From: Phytophthora hibernalis
Lineage: Eukaryota > Oomycota > Peronosporomycetes > Peronosporales > Peronosporaceae
Length of the DNA: 64,000 nt
Assembly: GCA_012656075.1 (NCBI GenBank)
Contig: JAAKBF010000042.1
Span: 310,001-374,000 of the forward strand
Direction: 5' to 3'
Below, piece by piece: positions 42,418-52,829 of the stretch. Numbering within the stretch: position 1 is the stretch's first letter; each line of letters opens with the position of its first letter. The notes below the pieces were generated by a model. That model did no database searches. It saw only the letters and a program-made list of their open reading frames with translations, and was not told the origin of the DNA. A program made the translations under genes and the position numbers.

Positions 42418-44182
42418 ATGAAGGTGTTGCCTCAGCTTGACGAGGCCATCGCGTTCCTGCAGGCGGAGATCGCGGGTCTGCGCGCCGGGGAGAAGGACGC
42501 GCAGCTGCCGGACCTCGCAGTGGCCGTCGCGGCGGGGAGGCGCCTCTCCCAGAGGCCCAATTCGCCCCGTTGCTGGCGCGCTGGACGCCTACAGCGACGG
42601 TTTTTCCAGCGACTTGGCAGTGCTCGTGGACCAATGGGAAGCGGCAAAGCGACGCGAGGAGGCGCAAGGGAAGAAGAAGGAGGACAGAGACGTGCAGACG
42701 CCCGTGCATTCGGCCCTGGAACGCGTGAGGAGCCAACGCAGACGCCCCCGGACGAGACCCAGACGCAGGTTCGAAGACCCGAACGAGGGAGACGCCTCCC
42801 AATCAGCCAGTGACGCGACACCCACCCCTTCACCACGAGCAGATGTTGCTGTAGCTGTGGAGAAGAAGGAGACTATACAGGAGAAGACTATACAGAAAGA
42901 GAAGACTATACAGGTGGAGAAGGAGACTACAGAGGAGAAGAAGATCATACAGGTGGAGAAGGAGGCTAAACAGGTGGATATGACGAATAAACAGGAGAAG
43001 GAGACTATGCAGGAGAAGGAGACTAAACAGGAGAAGGGGACTATACAGGAGAAGAGTGTTGATGTGGAGATGGAGACGGTAGAAGATAAGATGGTGGAGA
43101 AGGAGGAGAGGAACCCGGAGAAGGAGGAGGCGGAGGCTGCGTTGGCGGGTTTGAAGGCGTTGCGGAAGAGCATGTTGCTGGATGTGTTGTCGAAGATTGT
43201 GTCGGTGGCCAAGTCGAAGCATGTGGATCCGGCGCAGTTCTCGAAGGAGGAGCACGTGGACTTGGCGAAGATCCAGGATCGGGTGACGGGTGGCGATGTC
43301 TGTGAGTGGGCGGAGTTTGCGGACCAGGTGTACCTGTTTTGTCAGCATGTGGTGACCGACGCGGAGCGACGCGAGCAGCCGGAAGCAAGACGCAAGGGCG
43401 TGGAGCTGCTGCACTTTGCCAGGACGTTGACGGAGACGCTACGCAAAGCTAGCGTCAAGAAGGAGGCTGCGTTGTTGCAAAAGATTCGGGAAGCGGAAGA
43501 AGCTGCTGCTCACAAGAAAGAGGAAGAACAAGAGAAAAACGACGAGGACGAGCAGATGAAGGAGGCTGGTGCTGGTGAGGAGAGTACTGCAGTAGAAGCT
43601 GCTGTATCAGATGGCCATGACTCGAGCAGAGCGTCTGCTAATGAGTCTTCCGGCCCCACACCGTTCACACCCACGCGCGTGTCAACGCGGATTCGGCGGC
43701 GCGAAAGTGGTGTTAGTGAAGGTACTGGTTCGGCTGCTCCATCCCCGTCCTCGAACAACCCACGGAAGCGTATTCGCAAAACATCGACTTCCGCTGCCTC
43801 TGCGAGCGAAGACGTCAGCGGTTCGGAGAGTCACGATATGTCTGCCTCTGATCCAGACACGAAGTCTCGCGGCCGTGGTAAGTCCAAGACACCTGCAAAC
43901 CGAAGTGCGAAAGCACGCAAACGTCGTCCCTCACTACCGGCAACGCGCATTAGCTCTCGGCAGCAAAAGCGGCGGGCTGCGGCAGCAGCTGCTGCTACAG
44001 TTGCGGATAGCGATGACGAGGAGGAACGCAGCGGTGGCGAGGCTCTTCACTCCGCTGCAGAAAAAGAAGGAGACGAGGGTAATGAAAAGGAGAACGATGA
44101 AGATGAGAAAACGGGAGAAGACGAACAGGAGGAAGAGCAAGAGACTCCGAAAAAAGAAAACAGCCCAAAGATCGAGGGCTAG
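42418..44182 (+). CDS. Bromodomain-like nuclear protein (2 frameshifts)
   Basis: The start MKVLPQLDEAIAFLQAEIAG is in one frame. After breaks at GGGG 42534-42537 and near 42575, the frame continues as ALDAYSDGFSSDLAVLVDQW to the stop at 44182; both bases restored give 588 codons plus stop. A Lys/Glu-rich repetitive stretch (about residues 140-225; units like QEKETIQVEKE) is encoded by imperfect 9-30 bp tandem repeats at 42860-43090. A helical block follows with KSMLLDVLSKIVSVAKSK and RVTGGDVCEWAEFADQVYLF, which resembles the C-terminal half of a bromodomain as in BRD8-type proteins. The tail has KRIRKTS, RGRGKSKTP and KARKRRPS basic patches and acidic runs. A chromatin role is likely; the bromodomain call is tentative. 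Confidence 0.6.
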
Positions 44183-45058
44183 AAAGAAGGGCAGCCGCAA
44201 AAATAAAGTAGTGTGTCAATTAATTGGAGTAGTGATTAATCGAGGGGACAAGGAGGAATACATACCGGTACCATTTTGAAATGGTAAAAACTGTCGATGC
44301 ACATGTATTAATAATACGAGTACGGTATTTTAATCTGATATGGATAACTTTTGTGACGTTATCGGTCAAACTCCCAACATAATATAAACACCGAAAATTA
44401 ATATAACCTTTCAAAACTAGTAATCTTCTCAGTTGTTTTTCTTCATTCACACAAGGACATGGAGACTCCAGCAACCGCATCGCCCTAAGCTTCATAATAG
44501 AGCTGCAGCTACCGATGCATTGCGTGCAAATGATAAACAAAGACAGTACTGGAGCGCGATGGCACCCTGCTTCTTGTGCGCTCCCAACGCGCTTTCCACA
44601 CGCTCTAACTCCTCCATTTTCGCGCCCTCGGGAATGAAACAAGCACCACTCGTCCCGCTCCCGACCACGCTAAAAGACGTTGGGAGCTTCATGCAGGTCA
44701 GCCAGCCCGATGCGCATTTCAGCGTATATTTATCTCCGGGGTTCGGATTGGGCGACTTTTGGCCCGGGAGCGGAAAAAATAAGAACGGGTCTCGTATCGG
44801 ATAAAGTAGTTGGTCGCGAAGTACAAGCAGCGCGATATACCATAATACGGTGCGCACAAAACACTCGTTTTTGCCTGGTGTTATCCAGTGCGACGAAGAG
44901 GTTTTCAGTTAGGAAGAGTGCGGTCGGCTGTCCAACCAGACAAGTTTAAACGCTAGCTCACGATCACACTTAAATGCATTTTGCGGTCTGGCAAGACGCA
45001 CTATTAGAGCAACAGCAGAGTCTCGGTTTGAATGCGCTAGTGCATTTGGGCGGTTTTG
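44183..45058. other. Intergenic, no gene seen
   Basis: Just 3' of the bromodomain-like gene, 44269-44286 is a perfect inverted repeat (TACCATTT, TG, AAATGGTA). No gene or other repeat was recognised. Confidence 0.4.
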
Positions 45059-45563
45059 TTACGCTTTAATTTTTCCCATGTTTCTGTCAACCCAGTAGTC
45101 TAAGTACGCGCCCCACTTTAGATAAACCTCATCGATCTTCTTGTCTGCATCGGTAAGTTCGGAAAACTTCATCTTTTTAAACAAATTGTAGGGGTTGCCT
45201 TCTTCGTATAGAGCTTCGCGAAGAGCGCCATGTCGTCTGCCGTACCCCCAGTAAGCATCTGTACGAACTGCCTATCCTTGTCAGCGGTGTTTCTTAGGCT
45301 CTTGACAACCTTCGCAATGCCTGGAATCCCTCGCTCTTCAGTACCACTCTTATCAACATTCTGATCGTCCACATTTCTCGTCCAGTGCTTCCTCAGGGAC
45401 CTTTTGGAGTCGCCATCGGTATGCACTGTTCCAATCGACTGAGGCGTATCGAGCGAGGTCCCGCTCACAAACTGTGTTTGTCCCGAGACTGGAGATGTCA
45501 TTATAGCTCTGAAGCTTGACAGGGGGAGACTACGAGCAGTAGAAGGATGTAGCACGCACGCAT
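45059..45563 (-). CDS. RxLR-dEER effector candidate (2 frameshifts)
   Basis: Reading down from the ATG at 45563 there is a hydrophobic signal peptide (MRACYILLLLVVSP), then a motif RSLRKH (R-x-L-R), an acidic TEERG (dEER) about 20 residues later, and a helical C-terminus with VYLKWGAYLDYW, typical of WY-type effector folds. Such proteins are secreted by oomycetes and enter plant cells to suppress immunity. The frame changes at the run of five C on the coding strand (45522-45526) and near 45215. Restoring one base at each gives 168 codons plus stop. It is 208 bp from the edge of a piggyBac element. It may be an intact gene with base-call errors or a decaying effector. Confidence 0.72.
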
Positions 45564-45771
45564 CGCGATGATCGATCGGCTAGCCAGGGAACCGTAACGA
45601 GAACAAGTGGTCTGGGGCAAATTCTGGAATGAACAAAGCTGTGGTGCAGTGCTTTCACTACAGTATTACAAGTATTAAGACTTGGTACACAGTGAACGAC
45701 GCAGTCAACCATATTTGGCCTGTTGACGCGAGGCAGATGATGGCCACTGAGGTGGCGGCCGGGAGAAGGCA

Positions 45772-46374
45772 TTAACCCCTTACTTCCAATATGTTGTACT
45801 GTAGAACATAAGAGGAGTATAGCTTGCTTCACTTTTTGAAGCTTTTATGTTATGTTGGAGGTCCAACATAAACCATTATTATACTTGGTATTTGTATGCA
45901 TGTACTGTCAATTCCACTCCATACTGGAATCAAGTCAACTGGTTGAGTGGAAAACAGCCAAATGCACAGGCTTAGGTTTCGGTAAAGACGCAGTTCTGTC
46001 GACAGTGATAAAGAGCGTACTTGTCACCCACCACGAACGGGTGGCCCCCACAAAGTCTTCATTCTTCAAAAAGCCAAGAAGAGAGCAAGATGGTCGCGGG
46101 AGCAGGAAACGAGCCGCAGCACAGGCTAACGCAGCAGGAGCGGCAGTTGTGCAGAGAGGGCCTTCTGAGCGACAGACACGCACGTCGCATTCGTCGCACG
46201 AACGCATACGAGCAAAGGTCAAAGAAAGCAGCGAGAAAGGAGAGCGCCAAACCTACCACGGCGGCGATGGAGATCCGGGGATCTTTGGAGGCGGCAGGGG
46301 CGGAAGCGAAGGACACGTGTGTTGCAGAGGCGGATGTGGTGGAGAAGGAGGTGGGATTGCAGAGACGAAAGAGA
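45772..46374 (+). repeat. Left inverted arm of the piggyBac element
   Basis: This matches the reverse complement of 47685-48285 with about two differences (one base in the T run near 45835 and one substitution near 46032). The arms diverge at CGAAAGAGAC/CGAAAGAGAT. Confidence 0.9.
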
Positions 46375-46589
46375 CGTCCATCATTACAGGTCTAATGTTG
46401 GCGAAAACCCTTGAGTTTATGATGGCTAAAGCACATACACACTGTACTGTTTATCTGAGTAGCTTTTTCTGAACATTGCACACGTACACCAGTGGTCAAT
46501 GGTAAGAAAACAAGACGAAACCAAGAACGTTTCAATTGATTGCATCACGAAAAAATGCAAAGCAAGTACATGCATCGACAAACATGCGC

Positions 46590-47091
46590 CTCATCTCCAG
46601 CCACGGCGCCGTCGAAACCTTCATTTTCATTTTCCTCGTCTCTTTCAGCAATGAACGGCGGCGGCACTTCTTACCTGGGGCGCTGCTGGAAGCCGGTCGC
46701 GAAGTTTATGTCCTTGGAGCAGGCTGCGCGGGATACCGTTTTCATTGTTGCAGTCATCGTGTCAGATAGCATTGCAGGTTTTCCCAATCGAGCACCCTGG
46801 GCAGAAGTACGTCGTGTACCTCCTTGGCTTTGTCTTGTACACGGCACACACCTTGCAGGAGCGCTGGCGCTTCTTGAGCCCTTGCTCATTGTCCACAGTA
46901 TATGGATTTTCTTCGAGGCGATATCCGCCCAAGTCGCATGTACGCTCAGCTTCCGGCACTCGCGGAGCACCTTCACGTGCAGGAGAAGCTGCAGGCTTGG
47001 CAGCATCACCGGTATTGTTTTCATTTGGCACGGTGTCTGTAAGTGGGTCTTGGTCCCGTAATAGATGCCAATACTGTAATGGCAACAACAC
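46590..47091 (-). pseudogene. piggyBac transposase C-terminal fragment
   Basis: The minus-strand frame has GYRLEENPYTVDNEQGLKKR followed by QRSCKVCAVYKTKPRRYTTY and FCPGCS. The paired CxxC motifs and the basic spacer are the C-terminal zinc ribbon of piggyBac transposases. The reading is lost downstream of KTCNAI by a stop at about 46762. Confidence 0.7.
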
Positions 47092-47121
47092 AAGTATGTT
47101 AGCTTGTGTTGGAGGACAGCA

Positions 47122-48150
47122 CTACGACAGTGGAGGATTATGTTCTACCCAAGACAACATAAGCACTTTAGCCAAAAAAGAGCGGTGGCAAGGCCGAAGC
47201 CTACCACAGCCCATCATCACATACTTCATACAATACACCGTCTCAGCGCATGCCGTGACGAATATCTTCCTCTGCCACTTGTGGGGCTTATGGTTGTTCA
47301 ACTGTCGAGTCGGGCTGGAGTAGGGATGGAATACAAGGGTGGCTGCCACATCTTGCTCCGAACTACGCTCAACATCTGGTCTCACGTCCTCCAAGATTGC
47401 TCGCCGACTTTTGCGTAGTTTTCCAACGGCAAAATCCCGCTCGGTCGCAGCATCTACAGCAATTGCGACAGCGGTAACCATTTCTGCCATCATCTTCTCC
47501 AGCATCGCTGACTCATGACCCGCCGAAATAGAATGGCTATTGGCCTTCGTCTCTACAACACCCGTCTCCTTTGGCTCCGCATCCGCCTCTGCAACCACCG
47601 CCTCTTTTGGTTCCGCCTCCGCCACTGCAACGTCCGCCTCCACCGTCTATTTTGCCACCGCATCTGCCTCTGCCACGTCCATCTCTTTCGTCTCTGCAAT
47701 CCCACCTCCTTCTCCACCACATCCGCCTCTGCAACACACGTGTCCTTCGCTTCCGCCCCTGCCGCCTCCAAAGATCCCCGGATCTCCATCGCCGCCGTGG
47801 TAGGTTTGGCGCTCTCCTTTCTCGCTGCTTTCTTTGACCTTTGCTCGTATGCGTTCGTGCGACGAATGCGACGTGCGTGTCTGTCGCTCAGAAGGCCCTC
47901 TCTGCACAACTGCCGCTCCTGCTGCGTTAGCCTGTGCTGCGGCTCGTTTCCTGCTCCCGCGACCATCTTGCTCTCTTCTTGGCTTTTTGAAGAATGAAGA
48001 CTTTGTGGGGGCCACCCGTTCATGGTGGGTGACAAGTACGCTCTTTATCACTGTCGACAGAACTGCGTCTTTACCGAAACCTAAGCCTGTGCATTTGGCT
48101 GTTTTCCACTCAACCAGTTGACTTGATTCCAGTATGGAGTGGAATTGACA
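47122..48150 (-). pseudogene. Ala/Glu-rich unidentified reading frame in the piggyBac element
   Basis: Minus-strand frames start within the right arm (KKPRREQDGRGSRKRAAAQA) and continue with SERQTRTSHSSHERIRAKVK. The core part is ADVAVAEAEPKEAVVAEADA and SAMLEKMMAEMVTAVAIAVD. A short DNA repeat (GCCTCCGCCACTGC-type, 47575-47760) encodes the AEA-rich part. At least two frame changes occur. It may be the transposase N-terminus or captured sequence; the family is not recognised. Confidence 0.4.
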
Positions 48151-48285
48151 GTACATGCATACAAATACCAAGTATAATAATGGTTTATGTTGGACCTCCA
48201 ACATAACATAAAAGCTTCAAAAAAGTGAAGCAAGCTATACTCCTCTTATGTTCTACAGTACAACATATTGGAAGTAAGGGGTTAA
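47685..48285 (-). repeat. Right inverted arm of the piggyBac element
   Basis: Reverse complement of 45772-46374; see that entry. Confidence 0.9.
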
Positions 48286-49204
48286 GAGGCAGAACATTAA
48301 ACCGTGGAAATTATTCGTCATTGTTTTAGCATAATTTATCCGAAAGCGACTTCCATGAAGAGACCCATGAGAGAGCGCAGTCAATGTTTAATACGGTACT
48401 GTACGCCCCATTGTGGGGACACCCAGCACTGCACAGTATTTTAATACTTTAATAAAATAGGAATGCCTGCGTTCGCTATCAAGAATCGGTGTTAAAACGG
48501 TATTAATCGATGGACCAGCCCAAAACAATCCTGTCTTTATCTTCAGTAGTAAGCAGTACTGACAGTACTGCTTACCGGAAGTCGTAGTTCGTAAAATATT
48601 AGCCCTTGAATTGTTCCCTTGAATTATCCCTTGAATTAGATAATTATTTTAGTAAGTCGAGGTTGAAACGTTAAAATGAGGTGTATTGAAGTTTATTAGC
48701 TGAAGTGAGATTCACCGGTATTCAAAAACGTAGAGCGTTCGATGTCGCTTTAAAATATATAGGAGGTCCATCTTGGTGACAGTCTTATAACTGCGTTGTC
48801 AGCAACTCGTTCATGCATAGCAAAACTGCGCTTCAAAGATGCCATTACTGTGCGAGCAATAGCCCGCACGTCCAAGGCGTTGCATTCGGAGAGGTGATGA
48901 CAGGGCTTCCGATTAATGCATAAGTACATAAATTAATGTACATTTATTTGCTCCCATTATGAATAGAGGATGGACATACAATTATGTATGGCGAGAGTTT
49001 TTACAAATGCTTTATTAAAGGCGGAAAGGCTCAACACCAATCAGGCGCCGAGCTTCCAGAAACCAACCGTTTCGAGCGTTACGAGGCTGCTCTCCGCAAA
49101 CTTTTACAGTGAATTTTACCTCTTATCTCGGCATCGCCCTCTTGAGGCCCACTCCAGCTCCTCGCTTTTCGTAAAAGCAAATAGCGTTCTTCTATTTCTC
49201 CCCG
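48286..49204. other. Intergenic, AT-rich
   Basis: This contains three tandem CCCTTGAATT words (48602-48640). No gene was recognised. Confidence 0.4.
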
Positions 49205-49436
49205 TGCTTGGACGACAACGGAGAAGCAAGCTGCTACTACCGTTGCGAGATGTGCTCAACCATTCACAAGCAATCCAACGGTAGAGGGACGACGAACCTG
49301 TATCAACACATACGACTCAAGCATGCTAATTTCGAGACTGAAATGCTGGCTGCTGACCCGGGGACGACGGAATCGCTGCTTCCGTGGATAAGCAAAACAG
49401 CGCAAAATCGCTTGGGCTGGCTGGAGTGGACGGTTT

Positions 49437-49670
49437 TGTTGGAAGTACACGTACGGTGTGAAGTACGACGCCAGCGTAGTAGCCTGTCCTACAGAATATG
49501 GAAGATTCTAGAAGGTGTTGTCAGCTCAGTAGGGGACAGGATAGCCACAGGTAGGGAGTTCTCACTTCTGGATTGGTAAGCCACTGAGGAGGCCCCGGCG
49601 GGGTCCGAAACGCGTCTGGCATGCGTCCAAATAGAGAAGTCACTGCATACACTCAAATCCACTTTCTACA
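49437..49670 (+). repeat. 5' LTR of the copia-type element
   Basis: 234 bp starting TGTTGGAAGT and ending TTTCTACA. It differs from the 3' LTR at roughly 15 sites including small indels, so the insertion is not very recent. Confidence 0.92.
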
Positions 49671-50196
49671 GGTTATGATCCCAAACGGCTCGATGTGACC
49701 GCTGTGGTGGCCACGGGTACGCCCAAGGAAGGGTTCGAGCTCAAGTCGCGGAAGCAACGGGCTCTGACGGCGGGGAGCCGAACGAACAAGCGCAAGGTGA
49801 ACACGCAGCAGCTCTCAACGCTCACGAAAGGGGCGGCCGAGTTCTACACAAGAGAGTGGTGATGGGTTGTGCGGAGATGGATCAAAGGAGTTCGATCGGG
49901 GGTGAGAAGGCAAGGCATGGTTGGAGCGTGGTGGCACTACGACACAAGGGGCCTACGAGTGGTGAATATGTAATCAAGGGAGAGCCAGGAAACCTGAGGA
50001 CAAGCGCGAAGGTAGCGGATATGCTGACCAGCGCACAGGTGGCAAAATCCACGGAAAATTGCAGTTCGCAGTAGCGCAAGAAGCATGGCGCAACGGTCGC
50101 ATGCACGCAGCGATCAGCGGGAGCATCACTCAAAGATACAGCAAGGACGGATGCAAGGACGTGTATGAGGTGTACGTCTGCTGACGCCAAGGGGAG

Positions 50197-50431
50197 TGTT
50201 GGAAGTACACGTACGGTGTGAGGTACGACGTCAGCGTAGTAGTCTGTCCTACAGAATATGGAAGGTTCTAGAAGGTGTAGTCAGCTCATTAGGGGACAGG
50301 ATAGCCACAGCTAGGGAGTTCTCACTTCAGGATTGGTAAGCCACTGAGGAGGCCCCCGGCGGGGGGCGAAACGCGTCTGACACGCGTCCAAATAGAGAGA
50401 TCACTGCATACACTCAAATCCACTTTCTACA
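50197..50431 (+). repeat. 3' LTR of the copia-type element
   Basis: 235 bp, direct repeat of 49437-49670, preceded by the polypurine tract. Confidence 0.92.
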
Positions 50432-51457
50432 GTTTTCGGAAATCTTCCTTTCAGTTTTTGTGAGCAGAAGCGAACAAGGAGGTGTATGTTTTTATTCTAT
50501 TTTAAGAACGGGCAACTAAAATAATTGTTTTGTTGTTTTACAGATACACGAATCTATCCGAAATTTGCTATGAAACACTTACTGCTGATATGCTTAAAGA
50601 AACAAAAGCGGTGGAAGGTAGGATTGCAGTCGAGATGCCCCAGTACTTTGGAATCATTTTCGATGGTTGGTCCCATGACTCCGAACATTTCATCGGTGTG
50701 TACGGGTGCTACTAAGTGGACGGAGTACCGTACCGTCCGTTACTTGCCATGACGCCAGTACTGGAGCCACCCGACGATGATGCTGATGACGTGGTAATCA
50801 ACCACAACGCCTAAGCGCACCGTGATACAATGATTCTGATTTTACGTGTATTTGGTAAGACAATTGACCAGGTTGTTTACCTGGTCAGTGACAACTGCGC
50901 ACACAACAAAAGACTGACCCGTTTGATCGGCATCCCACTAGTTGGGTGTTCGAGTCACCAATTGAATCTGGCGGTATCGCTTTTGACGGATCCACTAGAA
51001 ACTGTGCTGAGCAACATTCAGACACTGATGGGCCAACTTCGCACTCTAAATTAAAGCTACGGTATGTTTTGATGTTCGTCATTCTATTTTTATTTTTTAT
51101 TAAATTATGCGTATCACCAGGTTCAAGACAACATTTCGTCCAATACTTCGTCAGACGACAAGGTGGGGATCGACGTTCAAAATGTTGCACCGGTACTTCG
51201 AACTACTCGAATTCATTGACTGTGATGATAAAATCTCGCTGATTTCATCCCATCGGCCAGTGAAAATAAGAAACTTGCAACGTTGGAGCGCGTCCAATCG
51301 GTTTCTATGCAATGGCTGTTCGATAGGGTAAGATTGTGGGTAGTTCGATCTCTCTACGATGCGTTACTCAAACAAAAGCCAGCTTTGAAGCGTTATCTGG
51401 GTACGTTCAGGTGAATTTTCCATTATTATTCTGGTGATTTTATTATTGCAATTGTTA

Positions 51458-52332
51458 TTACCGGTAAGTACTACATGACCTGTTAACTTGGCGCAGTTGT
51501 GCTACCGCCTGTTCATGCTCGTCCTTGAGAGCGATGTACGACTGACGGAGGCTATCCAGAGAGTCACGAGTAAGACTCTCGTCGCTGGTGGCTTGCATGC
51601 TGAAACGCTCGAACTGCTCGCGTTCTCGCGTCTCTGCATGGAGACGGTCCTCGGTGTCGGCAAGTCGAGCCTTGAGCTCTGCCACCTCGTTACGCAGGTC
51701 GACGATGAGCTCAGCCTCACCCGGCGGAAGTTGGGCGGGAGCCACAGCTGCATTCAGCACCTCACCGAGGTCTGTGGCTTGCTCCATCCGGCTGTCAATC
51801 GACGAATCGACTCGCCGAGGACGCTGACGAGCCACACCAACCACGAGTTGACCCAATTGGAGGAGACGCTGCTCGACTAGAGCAGATACCGAAGGATCGG
51901 TCGAAGCAACGGGAGTAGGAGTGACGCCGGAGGTGTCGGTCTGACACCCTACCGAGACAAGACGAGGGTCTCGAGCTCCCAAGGGTCCGGAGACCGCCGC
52001 GGGTGTAGGAATTCCTGGACTGGCGAGGCGTCGGTCGATGAAGGAGACGTAGGAAGCGGCGAACCCTCGGTTGCATCGCCGTCAGTCAGAGGAGGACCAT
52101 CGGGACGTTGTGGAGTCGGCACCGAAGACTCGGCAGTGCTAGGGACGTCATCAGGAGCATCGGCAGGCTCTGGTGATCGCGCCTGTGGTATTGAAGGAAG
52201 ATGGAACGAAGAGTCAGGAAGAGTGCAAGATGTCGAGGTGATGAAGGTGGAGCAGCCTACCTCATCATTCGGAGCGATGGCACGGAGAGCTGCCGCGGTG
52301 GCGTCGCTGAGAAGACGCGACGGATGGACCAT
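51458..52332 (-). pseudogene. gypsy-type gag-like coiled-coil frame
   Basis: The minus strand starts with MVHPSRLLSDATAAALRAIA (ATG at 52332) and continues through a Pro/Ser/Asp-rich section. A frame change near 51960 leads into VGCQTDTSGVTPTPVAS and a coiled coil (ELIVDLRNEVAELKARLADT). It lies directly next to an LTR-like block, and coiled-coil gag N-termini occur in oomycete gypsy elements, so a truncated retroelement gag is the best reading. No capsid or zinc knuckle is present. Confidence 0.5.
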
Positions 52333-52398
52333 GGTGCGAAGATGCGAGGCGCCACGACGCGCACTACTTGTGGAAGCTTGCGTCGAGGCGGGGGCAGT

Positions 52399-52640
52399 TG
52401 TGGTGTTGGGTTTTGGGGGCGCTCGGTCACCAGTCGGCAAGGTTGCCCTTGCTGAAGGAAAGTGACCGGCGTGCCCTGATTGGCGGATTACATTCCCCGC
52501 GCCACAGTGACCACGATAGTTTAGTGACCGAGGCCTCGGTCGGGTATAATAAACTCCCGGCCGAGGGTACGAACCCTCGTTTGTACCCATTTCAGTTTCG
52601 TACCTTCGGTCTTATAGATCCGGGTACAGGATCACATACG
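52399..52640 (+). repeat. LTR-like block next to the gag-like frame
   Basis: It begins TGTGGTGTTGGGTTTTGGGG and contains a palindromic CCGAGGCCTCGG, a TATAATAAA box (52546) and GATCCGGGTACAGGATCACA at its end. The first 70 bp are repeated at 38133-38202. The exact borders are not proven. Confidence 0.5.
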
Positions 52641-52829
52641 AGGATCGGTTCACACTGAATATTTGTATTTAGATATAGGACTAGCTATAGGATTGACTAC
52701 AGAGGCTCTCAGAGCCATAGATGAACAGAAATAAATCAGCAGTCTTCCCCCAAGTCACGTACGGGATCTATCGTAGCTAGTCCTGAGTTTGAGTCAGCTT
52801 GTGTCAAGATCCAGCTTGATAAGCAGCAC

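Larger units (their letters stand above)
45772..48285. mobile_element. piggyBac-type element with ~600-bp inverted arms
   Basis: A TTAA at 45772-45775 starts TTAACCCCTTACTTCC and a TTAA at 48282-48285 ends GGAAGTAAGGGGTTAA. This is the piggyBac signature (TTAA target, TTAACCC ends). The 2,514-bp element has near-identical inverted arms (about 45772-46374 and 47685-48285) and a 1.3-kb core. The core carries, on the minus strand, the Cys-rich end of a piggyBac transposase. No full DDE domain is present, so it is non-autonomous. Confidence 0.88.
49437..50431 (+). mobile_element. Small copia-type LTR element (TRIM-like) inside the hAT gene
   Basis: Two direct repeats of 234-235 bp, TGTTGGAAGTAC...CACTTTCTACA (49437-49670 and 50197-50431), flank 526 bp. 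A primer-binding site GGTTATGATCCC follows the first LTR (49671) and a purine tract AAGGGGAG precedes the second (50189-50196). The interior has no gag-pol. The host hAT sequence duplicated is GTTTT: it is complete after the element (50432-50436), and before it one T of the expected run is missing. Confidence 0.93.
49205..51415 (+). pseudogene. hAT transposase, 5' and middle part, interrupted
   Basis: The BED zinc finger is clear (YYRCEMCSTIHKQSNGRGTT, then NLYQHIRLKH), followed by LLPWISKTAQNRLGWLEWTV. The frame is then cut by an LTR element (49437-50431) and resumes as FGNLPFSFCEQKRTRR. A 60-nt intron (50486-50543 approx.) leads to YTNLSEICYETLTADMLKE, FGIIFDGWSHDSEHFIGVYG, VSDNCAHNKRLTRLIGIPLV, CSSHQLNLAV and LRQTTRWGSTFKMLHRYFEL. 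Stops and frame changes near 50713, 50813 and 51053 add to the damage. The reading ends at LLKQKPALKRYLG near 51410, where gypsy-derived sequence begins. The C-terminal dimerisation part lies at 52830-53158. Confidence 0.85.

Noticed and set aside
42860..43090. CRISPR-like array in the bromodomain-like gene
   Set aside because: The repeats are imperfect, in frame, and encode a Lys/Glu-rich protein stretch; the genome is eukaryotic.
44492..44857. 121-residue minus-strand frame between the bromodomain-like and RxLR genes
   Set aside because: No signal, domain or coding-like composition. Opposite-strand frames of similar length overlap it.
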